A stretch of DNA of 64,000 bases. It comes from Eleftheria terrae. Lineage in GTDB: Bacteria > Pseudomonadota > Gammaproteobacteria > Burkholderiales > Burkholderiaceae_C. How positions within the stretch are numbered: the first letter of the stretch is position 1; every line of letters begins with the position of its first letter. Position numbers and translations under genes: made by a program. The notes under the pieces are model-generated. The model had not been told where the DNA came from. It searched no databases and saw only the letters and a list, made by a program, of their open reading frames with translations. This document shows positions 46,775 to 55,834 of the stretch, in pieces. Where the stretch lies: NCBI RefSeq assembly GCF_030419005.1, contig NZ_CP106953.1:620001-684000 (forward strand), written 5' to 3'.

Positions 46775-47842
46775 TCAGTGGGCAGGCGCCGGGCTCAACG
46801 CCTGTCGTTCCCTACGACGGAGCGCCACCTTGAGGTTGAAGCGCGCGAGCACTTCAGGAACAAACTCGTGATAGCGGGCCCGCAGTTCGGCGCGCACACG
46901 GGGATGCAGATGCATCACCGAGCAGGCCTCGCAGATGTGCCGGATGTGGCTCAGCTCCTCGTCGATCTCCTCGCCGAACAAGCGCCGGAGAATCGTCCCG
47001 GGGCCTTCCACGTGGATCCAGATCTTCAGGAAATCCCGCAATGCATCGTCGAACAGCGCTCCCATGGAGGCCGCTTCCAGGCTGCCGAGCTTCATCTCGG
47101 GGATGTGTTCAAACGTCAGTCCGCAGCACGCCGCGAGCTGGTCGTGTGGGGTGACAACCAGGTTGTTGAAGACCTGCGAGCAACCTTCGGTGAGTGCCGC
47201 CAGGCCGCCGGGTACACCGCGCTCTTCATATTCGTCGTGAAAAGGCATCCAGCTGTTGCACTGCAGCGAGAGCTTCAGCGGCTTCTCTCGCATCCACCGA
47301 CGGAGAACCGGACTCTGGGCCGCCATGTCATAGCAGCGGGTGCTCGACGCATCCTTCTCGACCGTCACCAGCGTGAAGATGTCGGCCGACACCAGCGCGT
47401 CAACCGCCTGCTCCACGCTGCTGAACGGCACCCACCGCTGGTGATCCGCTCCGGTGCTGATGTTCACTTCGCTGATGCCGGCCGCCTGCAACTTGGCCAC
47501 CGTCGCCTGCGCTTGCCGGACCGTCTTGCCCCAGAAGGCGTTCGTCACGCAGCGTGTCTTGAGCCCCAGATTGCTGGCATGCCTGATTGCGGCGAACAAA
47601 TCGTCTTTGAGCAAGAAGGCCTCACCGCCGCTGAAGACCACCAGCCTCAGGTTCGAAAACGACTGGTGGGCATCGGTGATCCGCTGCTTGATGGTGTCCA
47701 GCGACAGCCGGCCCTTCACCCGCGGGTTCGACTCGAAGCAGCACTGCTCACAGGCGGCGTTGCAACGGTAGGTGGGCAGGATGGTGAGCGATTCTGGAAA
47801 GAGCTCGGTCACGCCGGGGTTGAGGTAGATCGGGACGTTCAT
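46775..47842 (-). CDS. Radical SAM enzyme with SPASM-like C-terminus
   Basis: 355 residues. The [4Fe-4S]-SAM motif is CxxxCxxC at Cys27, Cys31 and Cys34 (RCNAACEQC, with a further Cys35). The barrel continues with VVFSGGEAFLLKDDL (the GGE motif) and ISTGADHQRW. C-terminal cysteines (GCSQVFNN, AACCGLTF, HICEACSVMH) suggest one auxiliary cluster, as in SPASM or twitch domains of enzymes that modify peptides or proteins. ATG 47842 overlaps the upstream gene's stop (ATGA). The neighbour 29 bases downstream encodes a secreted-looking protein with a leader-like segment, a plausible substrate. Confidence 0.85.
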   Translation of the reverse strand: MNVPIYLNPGVTELFPESLTILPTYRCNAACEQCCFESNPRVKGRLSLDTIKQRITDAHQSFSNLRLVVFSGGEAFLLKDDLFAAIRHASNLGLKTRCVTNAFWGKTVRQAQATVAKLQAAGISEVNISTGADHQRWVPFSSVEQAVDALVSADIFTLVTVEKDASSTRCYDMAAQSPVLRRWMREKPLKLSLQCNSWMPFHDEYEERGVPGGLAALTEGCSQVFNNLVVTPHDQLAACCGLTFEHIPEMKLGSLEAASMGALFDDALRDFLKIWIHVEGPGTILRRLFGEEIDEELSHIRHICEACSVMHLHPRVRAELRARYHEFVPEVLARFNLKVALRRRERQALSPAPAH

Positions 47843-48246
47843 CTCGGTTCTCCTTCCGCCTCGGCGGACACCGCCGCCGCTTTATCGCACACCAGCACCA
47901 GGTGGGCGTCGAACACCAGGTTGCCGTATTCAACGACCTGGCCGGTGGGCCAGTGGAGGTAGAGGCCATAGCCCACTTCACGGTCCACGTCGGGCCGCAC
48001 CCAGTAAAGGCCTGTGTCGAGCGAGCGGCTCTTCTGTGCGGCACCTCGGCTCCAGTCGAGGAGGTCAGTGGCTGTCGGCAGGCGGCAGCGGCCCCGGGAC
48101 TGGCTCACGAGCGCGGCCACATCCGCGGCGCCGTGAAGCCCCGGAATGCGCTGCCAGGTGAAGCTGGTCGACCCGGCAGGACGTGTCCACCCGCCGAGCA
48201 GCAGTGCGGCCGCCAACGTCAGGGGCAAGGCGCTGCGGCACCTCAT
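47839..48246 (-). CDS. Small secreted Lcl/DUF1566-like protein
   Basis: 135 residues from ATG 48246, which overlaps the stop of the serine hydrolase gene as ATGA. Signal peptide at 3-20 (CRSALPLTLAAALLLGGW), then a domain with the DUF1566/Lcl C-terminal pattern: GRCRLPTATDLLDWSRG, SLDTGLYWVRPD, YGLYLHWPTGQV and a final Cys (LVLVCDKA). This domain occurs in surface and secreted proteins that bind sugars or proteins. It sits between a serine hydrolase and a radical SAM gene, joined to both by four-base overlaps. Confidence 0.7.
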   Translation of the reverse strand: MRCRSALPLTLAAALLLGGWTRPAGSTSFTWQRIPGLHGAADVAALVSQSRGRCRLPTATDLLDWSRGAAQKSRSLDTGLYWVRPDVDREVGYGLYLHWPTGQVVEYGNLVFDAHLVLVCDKAAAVSAEAEGEPR

Positions 48247-49553
48247 TCGAGGGCTTTCAGAACACGCGCCACGGCGCTGTAGTACGCGACGCCTGGTTCT
48301 GGTTCGGCGCCATTCCAAGCGGAGGCAACGGCATACCACTTGCCACTGCTCGAGCGCACCAGGAACGCCAATGCAGCCACCCCCGGTTCGGAACCGCCCT
48401 TGTAGCCCAGGTACTCCCACCGCGGGTCGTCAAATGCTTCAGGCCGGTTGATGGCAAGCAGGGCCCGGCCGTGTTTGGCCTCGCCGCTGTCCGTCAGCTC
48501 CTTGAGGATGGCCAATGCACGCACCAGTTCCGATACCGTGGCAAACCACTCGACCCCGGGCGCGCGTGGCGCACTCCGCGACAGAGACGCATCGGCGCGC
48601 AGCACGATGGCTGGAATGTCACTCTTCAGGATCTCGCGACGCCCGGCCTCCGTCGCGCTCCCGTACTGCTTCGCCAGGGACGGCGTTTGCTTGAGCGCAA
48701 AGAACTCCCGCGTCGTGAGAAACGGGTAGCCGAGCTTCTTCGATGTGTCTCCGGTCTCGGCGACGGCCGCTTCAACCGAACTCCGGCCGATTGCCGAGAT
48801 GAGAGCATCGTTCGCGGTGTTGTCGCTTTTGGAGATCGAGAGCGCGGCCAGTGTATGAAGGGTGACGGGTGAACCTGCGGGCCAGTTCTGCAGTTCCCCG
48901 GTGGGCAAGGAGATGGCGGTGCCCGGCAGCGCAATGACGTCGGCCCACTTCCTTCGCTGGGTGCCGATCTCGCGCAGCAACGCCGACAGCACATACAGCT
49001 TCGACACTGACGCGATGGCCATGGGTCGTTCCGCATTCACTTCCGTGAGCGGCACCACACCACCGGGCTCAAGACGCGCCGTCATCAATGCGGTGGTTCC
49101 CGGCAGCTCGGCCAGTGCCGTCATGGCAGCCTGCAGAGGTGGCTGCTCAGGACGTTCACCGGCCGTCGGCAGCTTCAGCAGCAGGCCCTCGATCAGGTAC
49201 GGCGGCTCGGCAGATATCTTGAGATCAAAGGGAACCAAGAAGCCCTTGCTACACCGCAAGGCGAATCGCCCGGCTGTACCCGCCTCGGGGGCTTGCAGCG
49301 GGCCGTCAAGCTGGCATGTCCCGACCTGGTCGAAATAGTCCTTGAAGACCTCGGAGAGCTGCTCGCCGGGCACCTTCTCGAGGAAGGACGCCGCAAAGTG
49401 CTGCTGCAGTGCCGCTGGGTCAGCCTGGATGAAGGTCGCCACGTCCCTCGCGCGCTGCAGCAGCGCCTGCCCGGGCGCGGCCGCTTCAATGGAAGCGCTG
49501 AGCATCATGAGGGTCCATGCAACGAGAATGCGGACGGCGGCGGACACCGACAT
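48243..49553 (-). CDS. Class A beta-lactamase-fold serine hydrolase
   Basis: 436 residues from ATG 49553, which places a signal peptide at the N-terminus (VRILVAWTLMMLSASIEA); the frame is open to 49643. An extra N-terminal DUF3887-like domain (about 25-130) precedes the hydrolase. Catalytic motifs: SVSK (Ser182, Lys185), SDN near 243-245, and YKGGSEPG near 395 for the KTG element. The Glu166 of true class A lactamases is not evident, so a peptidase or esterase role in the periplasm is as likely as antibiotic cleavage. First gene of the operon that includes the radical SAM enzyme. Confidence 0.82.
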   Translation of the reverse strand: MSVSAAVRILVAWTLMMLSASIEAAAPGQALLQRARDVATFIQADPAALQQHFAASFLEKVPGEQLSEVFKDYFDQVGTCQLDGPLQAPEAGTAGRFALRCSKGFLVPFDLKISAEPPYLIEGLLLKLPTAGERPEQPPLQAAMTALAELPGTTALMTARLEPGGVVPLTEVNAERPMAIASVSKLYVLSALLREIGTQRRKWADVIALPGTAISLPTGELQNWPAGSPVTLHTLAALSISKSDNTANDALISAIGRSSVEAAVAETGDTSKKLGYPFLTTREFFALKQTPSLAKQYGSATEAGRREILKSDIPAIVLRADASLSRSAPRAPGVEWFATVSELVRALAILKELTDSGEAKHGRALLAINRPEAFDDPRWEYLGYKGGSEPGVAALAFLVRSSSGKWYAVASAWNGAEPEPGVAYYSAVARVLKALE

Positions 49554-49643
49554 CCAGCTCTTGCGCGGCCGGTGGAGAGGCGCGCATCGCATCACATGCT
49601 GGATGCGTGTGGCGCTCGGTGCAGCCTGGCAGCTGGCGGACAA

Positions 49644-50257
49644 AGTCCCGGTGGCAGGACGTTCTCAACACCGACGACGCAGGCCTTTGCCGGTGAACAG
49701 AGACACCGCGCGGGGGCTTCACGTGCTGCTGTACTCATCTCGTCGATCTTTCAGCAGGTCAGGCAGGCCACTGCCAAGAAGCGGGGACCGGCGGGTCAGC
49801 GTTGAGCCGACGCCGCCGATCGCTTGGCGTTGTTGTCGACGCTTGCCTGAGATGGCCTTTGGCTGGCAGCCGTGGCCACCGTCTTGTCAGGAAGGCGCAC
49901 GGCTGCGAGGTCCCGCAGCAGCTGTCAGGCAAGAAGTCGACATGCAAGTCACGTGTTAATTCTTGCAAGTTGGCCCAGGAACGGCAAGCACTGTCAATAG
50001 CAACAGGTCAGAGCTGAAGCCTCCTCTGCAGGGGGCCCCCCTTGACGCGGGCCGACTCTGTTCTGCGAGCCGTGCAGCGTGTGCTCGTCATCGCCGGTGT
50101 GCCGCCACCCCAAGCTGCGCCCATCGCAGAGCCGGCCACCTGCGCCACGCGTCATTAAGCACGGCTCACGTGCGCCACGCGTCATTCAGCACGGCTCACG
50201 TGCGGCGCGTGACACAGGCGGCAGGTGCCAGTACTCGGCCGGCAGCCACCCGGCGGC
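49644..50257. other. Intergenic region with tandem repeat
   Basis: About 610 bases without a supported gene, between the serine hydrolase promoter side and the end of selD. Includes a 30-bp tandem repeat at 50141-50213. Confidence 0.5.
50141..50213 (+). repeat. 30-bp tandem repeat, two and a half copies
   Basis: Units at 50141-50170 and 50171-50200 differ at one base (core GCGCCACGCGTCATT, then AGCACGGCTCACG), followed by a partial third unit to about 50213. Non-coding, 45 bases past the selD stop. No spacer structure, so not a CRISPR. Confidence 0.8.
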
Positions 50258-51310
50258 CTACAGAAACGAGATTCGCGAGCCAGCGCTTTGATCCATGGCC
50301 GTCAAGCTGCCCACCACCGCAGCCTGTGCAAAGCCGTCCTGGTGGAAGGCTGCCAGGACATCCGGCACTGCGTCCTGCGAGCAGCTGACGAGCAGGCCGC
50401 CACTCGTCTGCGGATCGGAGATCAGGGATTTCATCCAGGGCGCGGCGTCTGCAGGCCAATCCACCGCATCGCCGTGGGCAGCCCAGTTGCGTCCAGACGC
50501 CCCGGTGACCACGCCGTCGCGCGCGAAGGCCACTGCTTCTTCGATCAAGGGCAACTGCGCCAGCGTCACGCGTGCGCTGAGTTGCGAGCCGCGGCAGACC
50601 TCCAGCAGGTGGCCCGCCAGCCCAAAGCCGGTCACGTCCGTCATGGCATGCACACCGTGGAGCCCGCCCAGGGTACTGCCGATGCGGTTCAACTGGGTGG
50701 TGTGGCGCAGCATCTGGGCATACCCCGTCTCATCCAGAAGGCCCCGCTTCAGGGCGGCCGACAGGATCCCGACACCCAGCGGCTTGCCGAGCACCAGTGC
50801 ATCCCCCGCCTGCCCGCCGGCATTGCGCCGCACGCGGTCCGGGTGGACCAGGCCGAGCGCCACCAGCCCATAGATGGGTTCCAGCAAGTCGATCGAATGT
50901 CCCCCGGCGATGGGAATGCCGGCCTCTCGGCAAACGTCGGCACCGCCAGCCAGCACTTCGGCAATCACGTCCGGCGACAGCTTGGCGATGGGCATGCCCA
51001 CCAGCGCGAGTGCCATGATCGGTGTCCCACCCATGGCATAGATGTCCGACAAGGCATTGGTAGCCGCGATGCGCCCAAAGTCGCGAGGGATGTCGACGAT
51101 GGGCGTGAAGAAGTCCGTGGTGGCCACCAGCGCCTGGCTGTCGTTGAGCCGGTATACGGCGGCATCGTCGCTCGTCTCCAGGCCCACCATCAGCTCGGGC
51201 GGCACGATGCCTTGAGGGGCGCGTGACAGAATCTCGGCCAGGAGGCCCGGCGCGATCTTGCAGCCGCAGCCACCGCCGTGCGAAAACTGGGTAAGGGCGA
51301 TAGAAGTCAT
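50258..51310 (-). CDS. selD: Selenide, water dikinase (selenophosphate synthase)
   Basis: 350 residues from ATG 51310 (the frame is open 28 codons further but the family start fits here). It makes selenophosphate from selenide and ATP. The active-site loop HGGGCGCKI gives Cys15, Cys17 and Lys18, equivalent to E. coli Cys17/Cys19/Lys20; Cys, not selenocysteine, is used. The nucleotide-binding Asp residues (DDAAVYRLND, VATTDFFTPIVDIP) and the GGHSID motif are present. Divergent from mnmH with 45 bases between starts, so they share a promoter region. With no selA/selB here, the local output is selenouridine in tRNA. Confidence 0.95.
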   Translation of the reverse strand: MTSIALTQFSHGGGCGCKIAPGLLAEILSRAPQGIVPPELMVGLETSDDAAVYRLNDSQALVATTDFFTPIVDIPRDFGRIAATNALSDIYAMGGTPIMALALVGMPIAKLSPDVIAEVLAGGADVCREAGIPIAGGHSIDLLEPIYGLVALGLVHPDRVRRNAGGQAGDALVLGKPLGVGILSAALKRGLLDETGYAQMLRHTTQLNRIGSTLGGLHGVHAMTDVTGFGLAGHLLEVCRGSQLSARVTLAQLPLIEEAVAFARDGVVTGASGRNWAAHGDAVDWPADAAPWMKSLISDPQTSGGLLVSCSQDAVPDVLAAFHQDGFAQAAVVGSLTAMDQSAGSRISFL

Positions 51311-51355
51311 GAGGCAAGCGAAGTTCAGGCTGATTGTGCCAGCCGGGGTGCGTTC

Positions 51356-52408
51356 ATGAGCGCTCGCGGAGCGGCCCAGATCACCGAGCGGCACTTGTTC
51401 GACTGCATCATCGACGCCCGCTCACCAGCCGAGTTTGCGCTTGACCGGATCCCCGGTGCCGTCAATTGTCCTGTACTGGACGACGAGGAGCGACGCATCG
51501 TGGGCACGCTCTATAAGCAGCAGGGGGCGTTTGAAGCCCGGCGTGTCGGGGGCGCGATGGTGGCGGCCAACCTCGCGCGCCACCTGCGCGAGCGGTTCGC
51601 CGACAAGCCCCAGCACTGGAAGCCGCTGGTGTACTGCTGGAGAGGCGGGCTGCGCAGCAGTTCCATGGTCACCTGGTTGCGGTTGGTGGGCTGGGACGCG
51701 CAGCAACTGGCCGGGGGCTACAAGCGCTGGCGACAACATGTCGTCGCCACCCTGGATCAGTTGTACCCGCGACTTCAACTGAAGGTGGTGTGCGGCGCCA
51801 CTGGCAGCGCGAAGACACGCTTGCTGCACGCTCTTGCCAGCCACGGCGCCCAGGTGCTTGACCTTGAGCACCTGGCCTGCCACAAGGGTTCCCTGCTCGG
51901 GGCCTTGCCTGGACAGGAGCAGCCCTCCCAGAAGGCCTTCGAAACCCGGTTGGCGGCAGTCGTGGAGCAGTTTGACCTGTCCCAGCCCGTGTTCGTTGAA
52001 GCGGAGAGCCGCAAGATCGGGCGGCTGGCCTTGCCTACCACCTTGATCGAGCGGATGCGCGCCAGCCCTTGCCTGGAAATCGTGGTGCCGTTCGAGGAGC
52101 GGTTGACGTTCTTGCTGCGCGACTATGCCTATCTGGGCGATGACGGGCCGGGGCTGGCGTTGAAGCTCAATGCGCTGCGGACACTGCATGGAAACGAGGC
52201 GGTGAACCGCTGGCAGGACTGGGCCCGCCGCAAGGAACTGCGCCCGCTGTTCTCCGAGCTGAGCGCCCTGCACTACGACCCGCTGTACGCCCGCTCGCAA
52301 GCGGCGCACTTCCATCAATGGGACGCGCGCCGGCAGTTGCCGCTCAGCGGGCTGGACGACTCCCGCATCGAGCAACTGGCGGCGGTGATCCTCGAGAACA
52401 GCCTCTAG
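51356..52408 (+). CDS. mnmH: tRNA 2-selenouridine synthase
   Basis: 350 residues from ATG 51356. It converts 2-thiouridine at the wobble position of Lys/Glu/Gln tRNAs to 2-selenouridine through a geranylated intermediate, using selenophosphate from SelD. An N-terminal rhodanese domain has catalytic Cys94 in LVYCWRGGLRSSSM; a C-terminal P-loop domain has VVCGATGSAKTRLL as Walker A. Both are complete. The gene is also called selU or ybbB. Divergent partner of selD. Confidence 0.94.
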   Translation: MSARGAAQITERHLFDCIIDARSPAEFALDRIPGAVNCPVLDDEERRIVGTLYKQQGAFEARRVGGAMVAANLARHLRERFADKPQHWKPLVYCWRGGLRSSSMVTWLRLVGWDAQQLAGGYKRWRQHVVATLDQLYPRLQLKVVCGATGSAKTRLLHALASHGAQVLDLEHLACHKGSLLGALPGQEQPSQKAFETRLAAVVEQFDLSQPVFVEAESRKIGRLALPTTLIERMRASPCLEIVVPFEERLTFLLRDYAYLGDDGPGLALKLNALRTLHGNEAVNRWQDWARRKELRPLFSELSALHYDPLYARSQAAHFHQWDARRQLPLSGLDDSRIEQLAAVILENSL

Positions 52409-52873
52409 CGCAGGAACGCCAGGCCGTGGCGATGAGCACACAAACACGGCGGACTCCTTCTCGGCGCGCTTGCAAGCTCGAGTGACGCGGGCACGAAGCG
52501 AAGGTGCCGCGCCCTGGGCCTTTCCCGGTTGCCACATTCGGTGAGGCGGTCCTTCCATGCCCGGGGGCGCTCGACAGGCCGCGACCCCGTGCACGCCGCT
52601 CGGCGGCCAAGCCCCGAGGCCTTCTGCTCGCCACGCGAGCGAGCCATCACAGCCGCCGGCTTGGCTGACCGAGGCAGCGGCCGTCCGGGTGAAGGGTGTG
52701 CGGCCCCTCTTTGAGCTGCTCCTTCGGGACCGGCGGACCCATGAGCGTCAGCCGTTTCGCTTCTGCCGGGAGCAACACCGCCGACCGCCCGCAACCGACC
52801 GACTGGTCGCCCGGCGGCCATGCACTTGATGGAGGTGCTCAATAATGCGCGCCCCCCACATTTGCCATGGCGC
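52409..52873. other. Interval between mnmH and alginate-lyase-like gene
   Basis: About 465 bases with shadow frames only. Presumably contains the promoter of the polysaccharide-lyase-like gene; no clear hexamers. Confidence 0.4.
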
Positions 52874-54985
52874 ATGATGTCCCACAAGAACAATCGCCCG
52901 ACACCCATCGACGTCCCTGCCGATGTCACGCGACGGGGCCTGCTGCAAGGCTTCGGCGCTGCCTCGCTGCTTGGGGCATTGGCTGCATGCGGCGGTGACG
53001 GCGACACATCGGCCGCTCGCGGCAGTGCCGAGAGCCACGGCGGGCCCGCTCCAGCAGATGGGGGTGTGCCGGGGTACCCCGTGCCCGGCACACCGGGCGC
53101 CACGCAGCGGCGATTCGCTCACCCGGGCCTGTTGCACACCGAGGCGGACTTTCAGCGCATGCGAGCCAAGGTGGCTGCAGGCGAGCAGCCATGGCTGGAC
53201 GGATGGAACCGAATGCTCACCAGCGGCCGCTCCCACCTCAACGCCTGGCCCCGCCCGCTGGCCACGGTGGTCCGGGGTGGCGCGGGACAGAACTTCGCGC
53301 AGATGTACATCGACATCGCGCGCGCCTATCAACTGGCGCTGCGATGGAAGATCTCCGGCGACACCCAGTTCGCGGACCGCGCCGTCGTGTTCCTCAACGC
53401 TTGGTCGTCGACCTTGACGAGCATCATCGGGAACGCCGATCGTTTCCTCGCTGCTGGCATTTATGGATACCAGTTCGCGAACGCGGCCGAGATCATGCGC
53501 AGCTATGAAGGGTGGGCCGCCACGGATCTCGCTCGCTTTCAGCAGATGATGTTGAACGTCTTCTATCCGCTCAACCACCATTTCCTGGTGGCACACAACG
53601 ACGCCGAGATCACCAACTACTGGGCCAACTGGGACCAGGCCAACCTGGCCTCCATGCTGGCCATCGGCGTGCTGTGCGACCGTGTCGACATCTACGACGA
53701 GGCCGTCGGCTACTACAAGCGCGGTGCCGGCAACGGCGCGGGGCTGCAGGCGGTGTATCACGTCCACCCTGGCAATCTCGGCCAGTGGCAGGAAAGCAGC
53801 CGTGACCAGGGCCACTGCACCCTGGGCATCGGGCTGGCCGCGGTGTTCTGTGAAATGGCGTGGAACCAAGGCGACGACCTCTACGGTTATGAAAACAACC
53901 GCTTCCTCGCCGGCGCGGAGTACGTCGCCAAATCCAACCTGCGTGATGCCACCGGCGCATTCCATGCGATGCCCTTCCTGACCTACGTCAACAAGCACGG
54001 CGTGGCCTCGGGCGTCTCGCCTGCCGGACTGGGGCATCTTCGCGGCGTCTGGGAGATCGTTCACCACCACTACGCGCACCGTCGTGGCATTGCGGCTCCC
54101 TGGTCCGCCAGGCAGGCGGCCCAGCTTCGACCCGAATCGGACGGAGGCAATGGCGATCAGCTTGGCTTCGGCACGCTGGTCTTCACCCGCGATGCACCGC
54201 CTACCGTGGGCCGGCCCACCGGGCTCACCGCCCGGGTTCGCGGCTCTCAGGTCGTGCTGTCATGGTGGGGCAGCACCGGCGCCGTCAGCTACACGGTCAA
54301 GCGCAGCGCCCAGGCAGGAGGGCCCTACACGACGCTCGCGTCTGGCATTGTCGACCTGATGAGCTTCACGGACACCGACGTGCGCGCCGGGCAGGTCTGG
54401 CACTACACGGTGGAGGCCATCGGCACGGCGGGCGACAGCCACGCCTCCGAGGAAGCGCGTGCCGCCTTGTCGCCTGAACTGCTGCATCGCAGCGCCGCCG
54501 TCGAAGTGGCGAGCGCGCTGCCCGGTGGCCTGCTGGAGCGCCTGGCCGACTTTTCGATGTGCGCGCGGGTGTGGCTGCACAGCGTCGATACCTGGGCCCG
54601 GGTGTTCGACTGCGGCAGCGGCCCCCGCCGCTTCATGATGCTCACGCCCCGCAGCAACACCGGCAGGGTGCGCTTTTGCATCACGACCGTGCACGGCCAC
54701 AATCTTCAGGTCATCGAAGGCCCGGCCGCCTTGCCCACGGGACGCTGGGTGCACCTCGCCGTGACCTTGTCCGGGACACTCGGCACGCTTTACGTCGACG
54801 GCGTGGCGGTAGGTACCCACCCGCTCATGACGCTGGCCCCGTGTGACCTGGGAGAGATCACTCAAGGCTGGATCGGCCGCTCCCAGTTCACGGCCGACCC
54901 GCTGCTGAACGGGCGAGTGGAGGACCTGCGTGTCTACAGCGGGGCCCTGAGTGCCGCTGATGTCGCCGCGCTGGCGGGTCAATGA
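52874..54985 (+). CDS. Tat lipoprotein with alginate-lyase-like, FN3 and LamG domains
   Basis: 703 residues from ATG 52874 (ATG 52820 in frame is an alternative). The signal combines a twin-arginine motif (VTRRGLLQGFGAASLLG) with a lipobox (LAACG), so it is folded before export and then lipid-anchored. Residues about 75-430 form an (alpha/alpha) barrel of the alginate lyase superfamily (LLHTEADFQRMRAKVAAG, YQFANAAEIMRSYEGW, NYWANWDQANLASML). An FN3-like module follows (about 455-535), then a LamG/concanavalin-like domain (about 550-700; VHLAVTLSGTLGTLYVDG). Role: probably lysis or binding of an acidic polysaccharide. Its 3' end is duplicated downstream in decayed form. Confidence 0.82.
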   Translation: MMSHKNNRPTPIDVPADVTRRGLLQGFGAASLLGALAACGGDGDTSAARGSAESHGGPAPADGGVPGYPVPGTPGATQRRFAHPGLLHTEADFQRMRAKVAAGEQPWLDGWNRMLTSGRSHLNAWPRPLATVVRGGAGQNFAQMYIDIARAYQLALRWKISGDTQFADRAVVFLNAWSSTLTSIIGNADRFLAAGIYGYQFANAAEIMRSYEGWAATDLARFQQMMLNVFYPLNHHFLVAHNDAEITNYWANWDQANLASMLAIGVLCDRVDIYDEAVGYYKRGAGNGAGLQAVYHVHPGNLGQWQESSRDQGHCTLGIGLAAVFCEMAWNQGDDLYGYENNRFLAGAEYVAKSNLRDATGAFHAMPFLTYVNKHGVASGVSPAGLGHLRGVWEIVHHHYAHRRGIAAPWSARQAAQLRPESDGGNGDQLGFGTLVFTRDAPPTVGRPTGLTARVRGSQVVLSWWGSTGAVSYTVKRSAQAGGPYTTLASGIVDLMSFTDTDVRAGQVWHYTVEAIGTAGDSHASEEARAALSPELLHRSAAVEVASALPGGLLERLADFSMCARVWLHSVDTWARVFDCGSGPRRFMMLTPRSNTGRVRFCITTVHGHNLQVIEGPAALPTGRWVHLAVTLSGTLGTLYVDGVAVGTHPLMTLAPCDLGEITQGWIGRSQFTADPLLNGRVEDLRVYSGALSAADVAALAGQ

Positions 54986-55021
54986 GCCGGAGGGAGGGCG
55001 GGCCCTGTGTGAGCTGGTCCC

Positions 55022-55170
55022 ACATGTGACCCTGGGAGACACCACTGCAGGCTCGATCGGCGGCTCCCAGTTCACCGCCGACCCGCTGCTGAATGGGCGA
55101 GTGGAGGACCCGCGCGCCTAGAGTGGGCCCTGAGCACCGTCGATGTCACCACGCTGCGGGGCCATGAGCC
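55022..55170 (+). pseudogene. Decayed tandem copy of the 3' end of the alginate-lyase-like gene
   Basis: About 150 bases closely match 54841-54988 (shared: GGCTCCCAGTTCAC-like segment, GACCCGCTGCTGAA, GGGCGAGTGGAGGACC), with scattered substitutions, small shifts and an early TAG at 55118. It encodes the last LamG strands only. A local duplication followed by decay explains it. Confidence 0.75.
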
Positions 55171-55540
55171 CGGGGCAGCAACCGGATTTGGAGTTGGCGG
55201 CAGGTCGGACCGTTCCGCCGGCAAGCCGCAGCACGGTGGATCGGCATCCGTCCGACATGTCACCTGCGGTTCAACCGCAGCCCTCTTGCCACACAGCCTG
55301 AGGATGGCTCAGCACGGGGCACAGGACACCGCGTGCGCCATCGCGCGAGCCAGGCAGGCGCCCGCCCTCAAAGCACCCAAGCCGGCCCGGTCGCAGCAAA
55401 GACGGACCCGGTCGCTGAATCAGACGCAGGAAGCGACGGGACAGCCAGGATTCCCCAGGCCGTCTGCACCGCCCGAGCGCCTGGCAGCGAATCAGCAGAT
55501 CACTCAACGTGCGCTGCGCCTTCGGACGCTGCGGGGTACC
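55171..55540. other. Intergenic region downstream of cold-shock gene
   Basis: 370 bases, no gene supported. Ends at the cold-shock terminator. Confidence 0.4.
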
Positions 55541-55570
55541 AAAAGAAAAAACGCGGCCAATGGCCGCGTT
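55541..55570 (-). terminator. Rho-independent terminator of the cold-shock gene
   Basis: On the minus strand: perfect 10-bp stem AACGCGGCCA / TGGCCGCGTT with a minimal loop, followed by TTTTTCTTTT (plus-strand 55541-55550). It lies 50 bases after the csp stop. The clearest terminator in the window. Confidence 0.9.
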
Positions 55571-55621
55571 CTTCAGGTGGCGAGTCGCCCAAGCGCAGGG
55601 CACCAACGCCCCGTCGTCGGG

Positions 55622-55834
55622 TTACAGCACGCGAATGTTCGATGCTTGCGGGCCCTTGAGCCCTTGCTTCACTTCGAATTCGACGCGTTGGTTTTCCTGC
55701 AGGCTGCGAAAACCGCCGGTGCCGGCAATTTCCTTGAAGTGGGCAAACAGGTCCTTGCCGCCCAGGTCCGGCGTGATGAAGCCGAAGCCCTTGCCGTCGT
55801 CGAACCATTTAACAATGCCAGTTTCGGTCGTCAT
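55622..55834 (-). CDS. CspA-family cold-shock protein
   Basis: 70 residues, the standard size. RNP1 is KGFGFITP (15-22) and RNP2 is LFAHFKEI (29-36), variants of KGFGFITP and VFVHFSAI; Trp10 and Phe residues for nucleic-acid stacking are present. It acts as a single-stranded RNA/DNA chaperone. A long AT-richer upstream region (see next entry) suggests a structured 5' leader, as usual for csp genes. Confidence 0.95.
   Translation of the reverse strand: MTTETGIVKWFDDGKGFGFITPDLGGKDLFAHFKEIAGTGGFRSLQENQRVEFEVKQGLKGPQASNIRVL

Noticed and set aside
48243..49553. Naming the serine hydrolase as a true beta-lactamase resistance gene.
   Set aside because: SxxK, SDN and KGG are present, but the Glu166-region motif is not evident, an extra N-terminal domain is present and the gene is embedded in a radical SAM operon.
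50141..50213. Possible CRISPR array.
   Set aside because: Units are directly adjacent with no spacers, and no cas gene is present.
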